Origin: Pezicula radicicola
Taxonomy: Eukaryota; Ascomycota; Leotiomycetes; Helotiales; Dermateaceae
Assembly: GCA_003008705.1 (NCBI GenBank)
Contig: PDUO01000011.1
Span: 53,956-117,955, forward strand
DNA: 64,000 nucleotides
Reading direction: 5' to 3'
The position numbers were made by a program, and so were the translations under genes. The notes under the pieces were generated by a model. That model did not search any database. It saw only the letters and a list, made by a program, of their open reading frames with translations, and had not been told where the DNA came from. Every line of letters starts with the position of its first letter. Positions within the stretch are counted from its first letter, which is position 1. This document shows, in pieces, positions 34,148 to 44,649 of the stretch.

Positions 34148-35716
34148 TCAACACTGATTGCCGCCATCACTGTCACTCAAGTCTGATAGCTCATCATCTC
34201 CATCTTCATCACTTTCATGGCGATCCAACACAATAAAAAGACCACTTAACGGTTGCTCTCTGTCTCCACTATATTCATAGTGGTATGGTATTATACTAAG
34301 CGGAGAGCGTGGCGACGATGGCGAATTGTTATGGTTTTCATTATCCGTATCCGAATCTTTTGAAAGACTTCGAGAGCTTGAGGGGTTTGATCTACTGCTG
34401 TCATCGCTATCTTCATTTAGTGATGGTTGAGAGGGGTCAGCAGAAGGACTTGTAGTAGACAATTTTGGCATGTTGTTGTAATTATCATCTTCATCATCTG
34501 ACGATGTAGTCAAATCGATGGTGAGATTTGTGCTGGAGAATCCGGATGTATTGTCGTTATCGGCCTCTTCGATAGAGGAGTTTGTAGCTGGGACTTCAGT
34601 TCTATTGTCAGGGTCGACAGTAGGACTTGCAGCAACAGACGATCCCGGAGTATTGTTTCCATCATTGTCTGCTAATGAATTGGTATCGAGCCATGCAAGA
34701 ATAAGGGACAAATAATTTTGGCGAAGTTCAATGGCATCGACTTCTTTTGCGGGAGTACGGCCGTTCAAAATTTCGATAGCGTTGTAGACCGTAATTATTC
34801 CACAATCGTACGTGTTGTCCTGTTGTGCAGACGGTTCTTCTCGAATATCAACTTGCTTGGGTTTTGGAAACCCTGAAGCACCTTGGACCAACGTGAATAG
34901 AGCGGTTGTGACGTCGCAAGCGCTTGTGTGGCTAGTCGACAGAGCTACTAATGGGTTGTAATGTTCAAGAGCCCATTGTTCTTCGTCAATTTCTGTTGAA
35001 AGAAGTGTCCAATGTATTTGGGTATGATTCCAGAAGAAGACTATTTTCTCAGTCGAAGGAGGAAAGGTGTAAACTTGACCAGGATTCCAGTCCGGCTCCC
35101 CTTTCCTCATCTCGTCAACAAGATGCTCGAGGTATGAATCCTTCGCAAGGGAGTCTTTGGCCATCATATCCAGATCCTCGCGAGCCATGGACGCCAAACC
35201 ACGGCCAAATACAATGGGTTGGTCCTGTTGGTGAGACAGGAACACGAGAACATCCATGATTTCTTCGGATAGCCAGCTTGATGCGCCACCCTCGGATCGT
35301 TCGCCATCTATGATCATGATATATCTTTGATAATTCTCTGGGAATAGCGCAAAGATCTGGAGTAGAGTGGCTGTTACTGGGCCTTCGTGAAATTTGATGG
35401 CATATCGTGTAGGGTTTCTTCCATCAGCTCGGTGCTGCCAATGTGCAATAAGTTTGGACATCGTGTCGGCGAAAGAGCGGAGACTGTCCAGGCATTCTTC
35501 CGTTGCTACCCAAGTAGACATCCTCTGCAGGTGATGCCGGACGTAATATAGCGTGAGAGTATCGAAGTTAAGATTGGCCTCCACAATGTCGTCGTAGATC
35601 TTCCAGAAACTTCGATTGTCATAGTTGCCTGCAGCAATGAACTGTAGAACAAGCTTGGTCAGTTCCGCCTGTGATTTCCACTGCTCATCCTGCCGCTGCC
35701 TCTCAAGCGATGCCAT
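34148..35716 (-). CDS. Ulp1-like (C48-type) cysteine protease domain protein
   Basis: A 522-residue, single-exon protein. Residues 1-170 are helical and unassigned. The protease-like domain covers about 148-345: WLSEEIMDVLVFLSHQ at its start, IHWTLLSTEID with the catalytic His near 235, LEHYNPL near 254 where the family usually has Asp (HYDSL), and PSAQQDNTYDCGIITVYNAI with Gln near 298 and the catalytic Cys near 305. This His-(Asn)-Gln-Cys order is that of SUMO/Nedd8 proteases. Residues 365-522 are a low-complexity Asp/Ser/Asn/Pro-rich tail. The ATG at 35716 has a good context (GCAGCCATGG); the open frame extends further upstream without an ATG. The Asp-to-Asn change and the lack of a typical N-terminus make it divergent. 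A family with transposon-associated Ulp1 proteases is possible, as AT-rich DNA lies upstream. Confidence 0.75.
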   Translation of the reverse strand: MASLERQRQDEQWKSQAELTKLVLQFIAAGNYDNRSFWKIYDDIVEANLNFDTLTLYYVRHHLQRMSTWVATEECLDSLRSFADTMSKLIAHWQHRADGRNPTRYAIKFHEGPVTATLLQIFALFPENYQRYIMIIDGERSEGGASSWLSEEIMDVLVFLSHQQDQPIVFGRGLASMAREDLDMMAKDSLAKDSYLEHLVDEMRKGEPDWNPGQVYTFPPSTEKIVFFWNHTQIHWTLLSTEIDEEQWALEHYNPLVALSTSHTSACDVTTALFTLVQGASGFPKPKQVDIREEPSAQQDNTYDCGIITVYNAIEILNGRTPAKEVDAIELRQNYLSLILAWLDTNSLADNDGNNTPGSSVAASPTVDPDNRTEVPATNSSIEEADNDNTSGFSSTNLTIDLTTSSDDEDDNYNNMPKLSTTSPSADPSQPSLNEDSDDSSRSNPSSSRSLSKDSDTDNENHNNSPSSPRSPLSIIPYHYEYSGDREQPLSGLFIVLDRHESDEDGDDELSDLSDSDGGNQC

Positions 35717-37753
35717 GGCTGCCGTTCCTCCTCCACAGCTATATGCGGGGTTCTGAATTGCTAGCTGGTGAGAATGGACGGGTTGAGAAGTCACACAGCG
35801 AGTCTTTTTTCGATCAGGAGTGGTTATGATGGACCTGTGGTTCGCGATCTGTGATTCGTGACCTGGTGCGTAAATGGAAGGCGCGATGCTCTTGATGTGC
35901 TCACAAAAGGTTGTACAAGCGACAAAGCTAGTTGGGGATTGGTGTTGCAGTGCCTGAAGAGCTGAGATTTGTCATAGGCGTTCGTTGTGTTGTGCTGCAG
36001 TGTTTCACTGTGCGTTGAAGGAGATATGGTACCTACCTACTTTGTAAAGGTAAGGTAGAAAGCTGATATAGATAGGTAGGTAGCAGACCTAGTCGAGACC
36101 ATGTGACCTTTAGATTTGGACTGTCCAGCGCAATATCAAGGAAAAAATTGCATCGACCTAAGTGTTGGGTAAAGACCGCAACGCTGTGTTGTACGCTACC
36201 CTTAGGTTGAACTAGGTTGTCTGTTCTGAGCCAAGAGGCAACCTGCTTGCCCACAGTTTTGTTTACAGTATCCAGGAGACTTCTCTTCTGACGTGAATGG
36301 ACATCCATGGAAGCGAACTTTTTCTTCGGAAACCCATTTTTAAAGTTGAGGCCTGGCAGAGAGCCTTCTTCTCCCAGACGCGATCTCTTTGTCTTCGGTG
36401 CATTCACCTGAAACTCAGCATCTGCAAATGGGCGAAGATATCCATTTGAGTCTACCAACCAAGGAGCAGTCTAAGACAGACTAGAGGGAAATTTGCGTTT
36501 TATCTGACGTAATATATATAGTGTTCAGAAGTCCTAGCATTTGAACTGATTCAAGCTACAGAGGATTTGGGAGCGGATGTCTACTAGACTAGCGCTTTGG
36601 GCTTTCCGCTTTCCATGGATATTTAGCTCCTATTAATTTCTATTTTATTTTAGTGAGAAAATTTTCTCTGAGCTAGCTACTAAGCCTCAATACTTATTGA
36701 GGTAGGTATAGCCTTGATTTTCTTCAGTCAGTCGAAAACAATAACTTTGCATTCTCGTGATTATCAATCTCTTTGCCATTTATGTCATCCAATATCTCTT
36801 GTCGAAGTTATCGTTGTACTGATATTGGTTATGATTTTTAACATCCAAAGAATTGTCAGTAAATCAGGGTCACAGAGGAGTGACACTAACTAGTATCTGT
36901 TTTTGACTCTACAATGAGCGGAACACAGAGCGACGTTATGGTTCGTAATTATGTGCTACCTTTAACCCGTTGGCTAAGAGCTCCATCACTCCCCACAACC
37001 TCGAGTATTGACGGCCTGAAGATGCTACTGGTCTATGAGACAGGTAGATTCTTTAGTTTAATGTTGTTGGCAGGAAGATCGTGTTCGCGGAGAATGATTC
37101 TTGAAATCTGGCATTTTTCGGATCAAGGTTCTGCCGTTTAAGTTGGGCTAAAACTTGAAAATAATAGAAGAGTATTCCTAATTCTTCTAAATCGTAGTGG
37201 AATCGTAAAAGATCTTGTAGCCTATGCTTTTATATTTCTGAAACGCTTCATGAGCGAGTTTGGAAAAGTTCATTGGTCCAGTTTCCACAAATAAAATGTA
37301 AGTCAAACAAACATTGCAAACCTTGGCCCAGGGAACTCAAGCTAAAGGGAAGTGTGACAATTATTTTTTCTTATTGCGGTTGAAACTGAACTTTTATGGT
37401 GTTTTTCAAGTCCATAGGAAGATGTAGGACTAAGTTAAAGAGCCTATTTGTATCAAAGAAAATGGAAGTCTTTTTAACATACCCAACACCAACTAGGACG
37501 AGAAGTCATTGCTTAGAGATCGAGGAATATAGGGGCTTTATTCTCGCTTGTACTGTACTACAAGTGTTGCTTAAATTATGTGCAAAAGGCAATCGCATAA
37601 GTGAAATACGAGTTACTGAATCAAATCACTTACGTCACTTACACAAAGGAAATTGGTTATCATGCTCCTATGTAAAGATTCACATGAAATATCGAAGCCC
37701 ATAGAAGATATTTTAGTTTCTATAGATTCCATCCATTGAAAATATCGTCTAAG
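35717..37753. other. Upstream region of the Ulp1-like gene, with coding-like piece
   Basis: 2 kb with no complete gene. 36,033-36,475 contains a coding-like minus-strand stretch listed separately. 36,600-37,700 is AT-rich. A 102-codon + strand frame at 37,396-37,704 has no family signal. Confidence 0.4.
36033..36475 (-). pseudogene. Coding-like fragment, unidentified
   Basis: Open for about 147 codons on the minus strand directly after an acceptor-like sequence (gtctgtcttag at about 36,476-36,486). It reads TAPWLVDSNGYLRPFADAEF, then a basic stretch (KTKRSRLGEE, FPKKKFASMD). No ATG precedes it. It could be an internal exon or a remnant of a gene whose 5' part lies in the AT-rich DNA. I tried to splice it onto the Ulp1-like gene, but no donor gave a continuous frame. 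Family unknown. Confidence 0.3.
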
Positions 37754-39183
37754 CTATGCCTTTCCGTTTAATGGGCTCTTTGGATCATAGATGTCTGTCT
37801 CGATGAGATCTGCATAAGTCAAACCGCCTTGCTTTCTCACCTCATCCATAGTTTCCATAATCGTAATGCTCTCTTCCCAACTCAGAATATCACTTTCAAG
37901 CTTCCCATCTCGCAAACACCTTGCCACTTCATCGGCTTCCCAAGCCATACCATGACCCCATCCTTCCTTTTCTTCGCCTTCGCGGCCCTCCCTGGTGGGA
38001 TCTTTTGGAATAGGGCAATCCACTTCCTCAACCTTACCAGCAGTACCATTCATAATGACACGGTAGTGAAGCGGTCTAAATATAGGTCCAATAACTTGGA
38101 TCTCGCCCTTGGATCCCTATTTAGGATTTCGGTATTAGTAGTGTTTCTTTAAGAAAATCTTAGGAGAACTAAGACATAATTTCTAAGCAGCGAGGTATAT
38201 CTCGGGAGTGTAGAAAACTCGAGAGATCTCACAGCACCCGAGACACTCAACAATGAGACAAAAATGAACCGGAGTTACAGACCTGAATTCGTACAGCGGG
38301 TCCGGAGGCAGGCGAGCCCGTCTCATCGGGCTGTGTAGCAACTCTCATCGAAGTCAACGCAATTCCCATACTCTTATGTTTGGGGAAATGCAAGATCATG
38401 CTCGTCAACTCATCTGCACCTGTCTTCTCATAATGATCCATAGCCGAAACGACCTTTGGTGCTTCGCGAGGCTTCGTCTGGCAAAGGTAGAGAATTTGAT
38501 AGACCCATGTCAAAGCATATATTCCAAGATCGAGAAGCGCTCCGCCAGCAAGGTCCATATTAACCATGCGATTTGTGTCTGGAAATTCGTAGCTTCCGTC
38601 TGGGTTTGTCAGGTTCATTGAAAGATCTGAGATGACACGGTGCACATGTCCAATCTTCCCCGATGTGACCATTTCTCTGATCTTGATACTAAGTGGGAAG
38701 TATCGCGTCCATACTGCTTCCATGAGAAATAGATTCTTTGACTTGGCGGTCTCGACTAGTTTCCGTGCCTGCTTGGCGTTGATTGTAAAGGCTTTCTCGC
38801 ACAAGACGTGCTTCCCGGCTTCAAGTGCTAGCATCGCGTTTTGAAAATGATGGGAGTGGGGTGTTGCAACGTAGATCACATCTACGTTGGGATCCTTAAC
38901 CAGTTCGTGGTATGACCCATAAGCTTTTGGACTTCCTGGAGCCTTTATCTCTTTCAGAAAATCGGAGGCTCTTGATGCAGAAGAGGAAGATGCAGCTGCA
39001 ACCACTTCGTGGGCTACATCTTGAACATCTCTCGTTGCCGGATTGCAGAGAATATCTCTACAGAAAGCTGAAGAGGTCAGCAAAGTTAGTCTCTCCAAAA
39101 AAAAGGCCCTAATTAAAGAGGCACTCACTATTTGCAATGCCACCAGTTGCAAGGATACCCCATTTAATCGTGTAGGGTGCCAT
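37754..39183 (-). CDS. Gfo/Idh/MocA dehydrogenase (dihydrodiol dehydrogenase-like)
   Basis: A 400-residue NAD(P)-dependent oxidoreductase. Exons 39183-39129, 39067-38283 and 38116-37754. The first intron (61 bp, GTGAGT...TTCAG) joins GGIAN to TFCRDILCNPATRD, restoring the family start KWGILATGGIAN. The second is unusually long (166 bp, GTCTGT donor). The Rossmann domain includes VDVIYVATPHSHHF and the signature LEAGKHVLCEKAFTINAKQA with the catalytic-type EK. Then come EAVWTRYFPLSIKIRE and MDLAGGALLDLGIYAL, as in trans-dihydrodiol and D-xylose dehydrogenases of fungi. It is probably cytosolic and acts on sugars or diols; the substrate is not determinable. It is divergent with the aldo/keto reductase gene 400 bp away. 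Confidence 0.9.
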
Positions 39184-39587
39184 TGTATTACTTGTGATGC
39201 TTGTGATATAAGTTTATCTTATTAGTGTTCTTTGCAGAATTCAAGTCATGTACCTACCTACCTCGAGGGAGGATGGAAAGAAGGGAAAGATAATATATTT
39301 TTTCTGAAGAACCTACAGTACAAGGTCCTCCTGTAGGTGGGGGGGGGGGGTCTTGGCAGGGTACACCCAACCGGCTAAATCCAATCCGTACCTACACTAC
39401 CTCCCCACCTAGCGTCTGTGACGTCGACTCCATCTTCACAAGGCCATTACACAATTCCATCAAATCAATTTATTATAAAGCAGACTCCGGCGTGACTCAA
39501 ACTACCCTAAATCGTATTCCACTTTACTTCAACCCCGAAACTCCCCGCCAACACAGCAATATCCCTATTACCCCTCGACCCCATTGG
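39184..39587. promoter_or_regulatory. Divergent promoter region, dehydrogenase / aldo-keto reductase
   Basis: About 400 bp shared between two oxidoreductase genes. It contains an 11-G run at about 39,339-39,350 and repeated CTAC/TACCTACC motifs (39,250-39,262). Shared regulation is possible but only inferred from the arrangement. Confidence 0.4.
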
Positions 39588-41165
39588 ATGGCCAGAGGAC
39601 TGCCTTCCACACCATTACTCTCTCGCCTGGCCAACATCAGCAAGGGTACAAGGCTATCAATTAGAGTCATGTCGTCGTTATCACCTCCGGCCTTGTCAGA
39701 GCCAATGGAGCTCAAATCGTTCGATAAGAGTAAGGCACCAAAGCATATGCCGAAGCTTGTCTACGGCACAGCCTGGAAGACAGAGCGGACGGCAGATCTG
39801 GTCTATCAAGCACTGAAGCAGGGATTCAGAGGCATCGACACAGCAGCTCAGCCTCGTCATTATCAGGAACATCTAGTCGGCGATGGAGTGAGAAAAGCTA
39901 TCAGTGAGGGATTCGTCTCGAGAGATGACTTATACGTAAGAATTGAAGCCACTAATTACCTCACACTGAACTTCAGTTGAAGTTCTACCTGTTCTAACCA
40001 AGACATCTTCCAATGTCACCGTTCATCTATTAGCTCAAGCCATTCTTTATACTAGAGGTCCTCGAGGCCAATGCTGATTTGGTCCCAGATCCAAACCAAG
40101 TTCACCCCGCTCTCTGGCCAAGACCCAGATAATATGCCATACAAGCTCAATCAAAGCTTAGCCGAGAGAGTTCACAGCTCAGTCGCCTCCTCGTTAGCCA
40201 ATTTCAAGACCTCTAACAATGCCAATGAAACTTATATCGACTGTTTAGTCCTACACTCTCCGCTCCCTAGCTTGCCAGAGACTTTTGAAGTCTGGCGTAC
40301 ACTAGAGACATACGTCCCGAGTCGGATTCGAGCTCTAGGTATGGATGCATACTACCTGGATATGTCAATTGCCAACTCTAATTCATTGATTCACAGGTAT
40401 CTCCAACACAGATATCGATACCGTCATGTCCCTTAGTTCAGAGATGAAAGTGGCCCCTTCAGTCGTTCAGAACCGTTTTTACCCAGCTACGTATTGGTAC
40501 GTATGGGGGGGAGAACTTTCATTCCTATTCGGGAGTATTTTAAGAGAAGTTCCTCTTAAGACATATACTTTCAAGACGTTTTCTCTCGAGACATGTCTCA
40601 GGAGCAACAACTCCAAATCCCCTACAGAAGAAGTAATTGCTAACTCTCCCTTTACGGACAGGGAGGTACAGCTTCGGAAATTTTGCCACCAGAAGGAGAT
40701 CATCTACCAGTCTTTCTGGACTTTATCTGGAAATCCACAACTAGCTCAGAGGTTCGTATTCTGTGCCTGACAAATTCGTGATTTGTTTACTTTATGATCA
40801 TTTTACACCTGACTTGTGTAACTCACTTGAGAGGTTCATGAAATTAAGCGATTCACGAACTCGTCGGCGCATTTCTTGTTCTCGTGACACTTGTCATATT
40901 AGGGACTGACTAATTCCAAAATATTTATAGTAAACCAGTCCTCCAACTAGCAAAAGATGCGGGCGTCGACAAAGAAGTTGCACTATACTGTCTCGTCATC
41001 GGCTTGGAGAGGGTTGCAATCCTTGATGGAACGACGAACCCTGAACATATGGCAGGCGATTTGAATGGCGTCGAAAAAGTTGCCAAATGGGCCAAAGGCG
41101 AGGGTAAAGAGAATTGGGAGCTAGCGCTCCAGGAATTCAAAAAATCGATCAGACAAGCTGATTGA
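39588..41165 (+). CDS. Aldo/keto reductase
   Basis: A 340-residue NADPH-dependent reductase of the fungal AKR type. Five exons: 39588-39935, 40089-40338, 40397-40496, 40662-40751 and 40931-41165. Introns are 153, 58, 165 and 179 bp, mostly much longer than elsewhere in the window. Landmarks are LVYGTAW, GFRGIDTAAQPRHYQ (catalytic Asp and Tyr), TKFTP (Lys), DCLVLHSPL (His), LGISNTDID created by the second splice, QNRFYPATYWEVQLRKFC created by the third, and IYQSFWTLSGNP. The ATG at 39588 gives an Arg/Ser-rich start (MARGLPSTPLLSRLANISKG) resembling a mitochondrial presequence; a second ATG at 39669 would give a cytosolic form. Intron 4 is largely a short inverted-repeat element (see 40761-40871). 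The third donor (GTACGT at 40497) was chosen because it joins TGG in frame. Confidence 0.87.
40761..40871. mobile_element. Fold-back/MITE element inside aldo-keto reductase intron 4
   Basis: Left end TGTGCCTGACAAATTCGTGA and reverse complement of the right end TGCGCCGACGAGTTCGTGAA continue into matching TTTGTTTACTTTATGA and ATCGCTTAATTTCATGA, giving terminal inverted repeats of about 36 bp with one gap. Most mismatches are transitions. A related left end is present at 44,051. The element takes up most of the 179 bp intron. Confidence 0.65.
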
Positions 41166-41642
41166 TCGTTGCATTTATTGCTTGTATGCGGCTGGATCCC
41201 TTGTAATAAAATAACGATTTCTGAGGTTTAAATTGACTCGGTTGCCCACTAATGAGACTGCTGTCCATCTTTGCCTATTTGCTAGTTCTCCTTCTACTCC
41301 TTGTAAATGGCATTTCTTGTAGTTTGCGTGTGTCCAAGACCGGGCATTAGCAGTTGGAAAGGCATAGGGAACTCAAGTTGTTTGTTCACTGCATTCCGAG
41401 ATGAACGCGCCACCTTATGTTCACTCGACCGAAGCATTTCTTTGTTTGAATAGGAGACGAAGATCTTGCTCAAGGGAGGAGTCCGGGATATCCTGCTCCT
41501 GATTATTATGCGCTGGTCCCCTTTCACTTCACTACTAAAATGTGAGACCTGTTATGAACACCAAAATTCGATAGAATTATATTGTACATTGGCGACTACC
41601 TCTATCAACTGCTGCAGAGATCAATAATGGTCCTCCCGTCCA
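41166..41642. other. Convergent intergenic region
   Basis: Between the aldo/keto reductase (+) and NmrA-like (-) 3' ends. A 77-codon minus-strand frame at 41,294-41,527 has no recognisable domain. Confidence 0.4.
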
Positions 41643-42551
41643 CTAATTTGTAGCGAATTTGCTCTTCTTCATCCAGTCCGAGAAATTCAGAAGTTCAGGA
41701 TGTTCCTTTCGCAACGTCGGAATGTCGGCCGCATATCCTGTATGTTCAAAGAACTTGAACATCAAGCCAATATCCTTAACGGCCCAGAGCAAACCCGAAC
41801 CGACAAATCCGAAGGTGGTCGGTACTCCTTTCCCAATAGTCTTTTTGAAGACATCATTGACCTCCTCATAAGTCAACTCATCACCAGCTAGACTAATTGA
41901 TCTTCCACTATACTCCTTGGGTTTCAGCAGTGCCTGAGCTGCATACCACCCAATGTCAGCTGTCGATACCAATTGCAACTTCGTGGTAGGTGACAATGCG
42001 ACATTCCAGGCAGTTGGAAAGACTTTCCCCATACTCTCAAAGTTTTCCATGAATGCCACTGGACGAAGGATTGTCCAGCTACGTTCAGGCCCAACAAACT
42101 TCTCTTTGAGATGCTTTTCGATTCTGGCTTTGGTGATAAAGTGCGGTACATCCGTCTCGTTAGAGTCTGAATCAGGTCCGCGATCTACAGACGTGAAGAC
42201 GAAATGCTTGACACCATTGGCAAAAGCTGCGTCAACAAGAGCTTTGCCCTGAACCTCTTCAACTTCCGTCTTTGCTCCTATTCCCATCGGCGGAACAGAG
42301 ACGCAAAACACACCACTGATTGGTGCTCTAGCGGCATCGAAGATTTCCTGACAACGAGTCAAATCGCCTTTGATGAGCCTAATCTGATTTGGCGACTTCG
42401 CAACAAGAGCTTTTGCGCCTGCTGAGTCGACATTTCGGGTAACTGCAAAAATGGTGGCATTCGAGGAATCTCGTGAAGCCAATAGGGCGTTGATGACAGC
42501 TCCGCCTTGATTACCCGTTGCACCTGTGATAAGAAAGCTCTTATCCGCCAT
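41643..42551 (-). CDS. NmrA-like family NAD(P)-binding protein
   Basis: A 302-residue, single-exon atypical short-chain dehydrogenase. N-terminal Rossmann motif FLITGATGNQGGAVI (GxxGxxG), then FAVTRNVDS, IKGDL and GVFCVSVPP, a FTSVDRG segment where classical SDRs have Ser, and ILRPVAFMENF, typical of NmrA-like/HSCARG proteins. The usual YxxxK is not evident, so a cofactor-sensing role is as likely as catalysis. The family binds NAD(P) and can act as a redox sensor or as an oxidoreductase; the partner here is unknown. The ATG at 42551 follows CGGT. Confidence 0.9.
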   Translation of the reverse strand: MADKSFLITGATGNQGGAVINALLASRDSSNATIFAVTRNVDSAGAKALVAKSPNQIRLIKGDLTRCQEIFDAARAPISGVFCVSVPPMGIGAKTEVEEVQGKALVDAAFANGVKHFVFTSVDRGPDSDSNETDVPHFITKARIEKHLKEKFVGPERSWTILRPVAFMENFESMGKVFPTAWNVALSPTTKLQLVSTADIGWYAAQALLKPKEYSGRSISLAGDELTYEEVNDVFKKTIGKGVPTTFGFVGSGLLWAVKDIGLMFKFFEHTGYAADIPTLRKEHPELLNFSDWMKKSKFATN

Positions 42552-43170
42552 ACCGAAGATTCTTGATATATATGAGGATTATTTCAGTAGTTGACTCTTG
42601 CGATTCGTTGATTCTTATATGTGTCCCTTATTTACATTTACATTTATCTGCTGAAACATCAACTATGTAATCACCTCGACAAGCGGCCCAACTAGTCTTC
42701 CGAGGCGAATAGTTTCGGACGAAGACGGACGAGCTTGCCTGACTAAAGTTCATATTCTAAATGGTAGAAGGTCTCCACCACTTCATAGAAGTCTCGATGC
42801 CACCTTGCAAATTCAGCCTCCTGCCGTACTTGTCCATGTGTCAAGTCTCCCTAGTTAGGGTCCAAGACCATATCACACCACTCACCGGATTCGTCTTAGT
42901 TACATTCCTAATTGTTCTGACCGTACGAACACGGCGGGGTAAAACCCCAACTAACAACCAGTCAAATAAACCATTGGATCACTTGTGTTTCAAAAATGTT
43001 GATCTGATCATTTTATTGGAAGGGGCTTAGTCTTTTTGCAATAATGACCTGGCTGCAGCATGAGCTGCTTTGTTGCAGATACTTAGCTGCATGCAACTTT
43101 ATTAAGCGATGCGAGCCACTCGGCAGAGTTTCCGGGCCGCCATCCAATGTTTATGATAGTCACCATCCTT

Positions 43171-43740
43171 GAGGGCTGCTGATACGTGTACAGGCCTCGA
43201 AAGCCTACATGTAGGGCTCTGCCGTTTCCAGCCTACCGCTCCCTTACCGCACTGCGTAAAGCTTAGACACTGACTCCTAATTCTTAGCTATTGCCTACTA
43301 AAAATCGCTTCTAGTGTTAGACTCGAATAGCTAAAAATGTAAGGTTAGAATAACCTTATAACATGAATTTATACGATTTGTAAGTTAGTAATACAAGTTA
43401 ATAGAAAGTAAGGATTTAATAGAATAAGTCTAAAACTAAAAAAAAAACTATATATATAGGCTTTTAGCTTTTTCTTTTTACTTATTACTTTATTTTCTTA
43501 ATAAAACACTATTTATTTCCCTTTCTCTTGCAATTTATAGGTACCTAGTCTAGTAGTAGAAAACTTATATCTGTATCCTTACTTTAAGCCTTATTTAGAG
43601 AAATCGTATAGTGTAGTTATAATTTGTATAGTTGTTTAGTAGTAGAGCCACGAAATGCTTACACAAACTTAAAACTAGTAGAACTTACGTGGCCTTGCAC
43701 ATGTAGGGTTTTGAGCCCTGTACACGTATCAGCACCCTCG
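43171..43740. mobile_element. 570 bp element with ~44 bp terminal inverted repeats
   Basis: Left end GAGGGCTGCTGATACGTGTA; reverse complement of the right end GAGGGTGCTGATACGTGTAC. Both continue through CAGG-CTC-AAA-CCTACATGT, about 40 of 44 positions alike with one gap. The interior (43,260-43,650) is AT-rich and non-coding, consistent with RIP-type decay or a non-autonomous element. A target duplication was not clear. Superfamily not assigned. Confidence 0.65.
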
Positions 43741-44050
43741 TTAAGAATCGGGAATTCTCACTTCAGTTCGTTCAAACCCTTTGTTTTCTGGCTGGAAATA
43801 CTTCATTTGCTGTTTGGTCTACGGTTTCTATCGTCTTACTCTCATTTCTGTTTCATGTATCATGTAGTAGAAGATAAATATGTTTCAGTGATCGACTTTA
43901 GCAATAATTATAAGATTTTGACGGATAAAATTGTATCGTTCCTTTTAGATATAGACATCGAAGAAAAAGCGAGGAATAATGTTTATTTAGGAAGACCTAC
44001 CAGCCTTTTGAGTAGGAATGGAGGTTTCCTGTGATTAATGAGTAATAACC

Positions 44051-44270
44051 CTGTGCCGACAACTTCATGATTCGCTTAATTTTACAGATCGCGAGTTGGG
44101 GCACAATCATACCTACCTCCTATATGAGTGAAATAAACCAACTTGTTTTTGGCAACTTTATTTGGTTTAAGTAACTTAGTTCGAGTAATAATTCACTCAA
44201 CTTTAATTATTCGGCACTATTCGTCAAGAGATACCAGGGATTCATGAAATTAAGTAATCTCATAACTAAT
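44051..44270. mobile_element. Decayed relative of the intron-4 inverted-repeat element
   Basis: The left end CTGTGCCGACAACTTCATGA continues TTCGCTTAATTTTA and aligns with the left end of the element at 40,761. A degenerate right part with TTCATGAAATTAAG (44,242-44,255) also occurs in the 40,761 copy. The right boundary is uncertain. Confidence 0.5.
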
Positions 44271-44649
44271 CCATACAACTGCAATCTAGTTGCTCATAGA
44301 TTGAGCCCACATCACACTTCGATATTAGGGCGCAGGTTTGGAGATTTAATTAATTCTGAATCTTATTTACTGCAAGGTTCTTATGGCTACCTTTGCTCGT
44401 TCTGCTTAAGCAGATCTATGTGTTTAATGCAGCCCAATAAGTAACTGCTATCTTTATCAACCGCACCACAACGCCGAATGCTATGCTGTAAAAAGCAAAT
44501 CCACCAGAAAAACCACCGAAGAACATTTAAATGTCCCGCCATTCCTTTGCAGAAAACCCCCCCAAAAGAATTTCGCCTCTCAGAGCAACTAATAGATTGG
44601 CTCCGTCTTGATCTTTGCACGCAACGCGATATGTTCATCCTTCGTAAAT

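Larger units (their letters stand above)
42552..44649. other. Intergenic region rich in inverted-repeat elements
   Basis: 2.1 kb between the NmrA-like start and the Pcf11 end. It contains the 570 bp TIR element at 43,171-43,740 with an AT-rich interior, and a decayed relative of the intron element at 44,051-44,270. Short frames (42,761-43,030; 43,624-44,034; 44,244-44,444) lack family signal. Confidence 0.45.

Noticed and set aside
35717..35970. N-terminal extension of the Ulp1-like protein
   Set aside because: The frame stays open upstream to about 35,965 with protein-like residues, but there is no ATG and no working splice to the fragment at 36,033-36,475.
37396..37704. 102-codon + strand frame
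   Set aside because: In AT-rich DNA, no family signal or splice context.
37754..42551. Catabolic cluster of three oxidoreductase-type genes
   Set aside because: The dehydrogenase and reductase share a promoter region, but the three families are common and no transporter, regulator or pathway logic links them.
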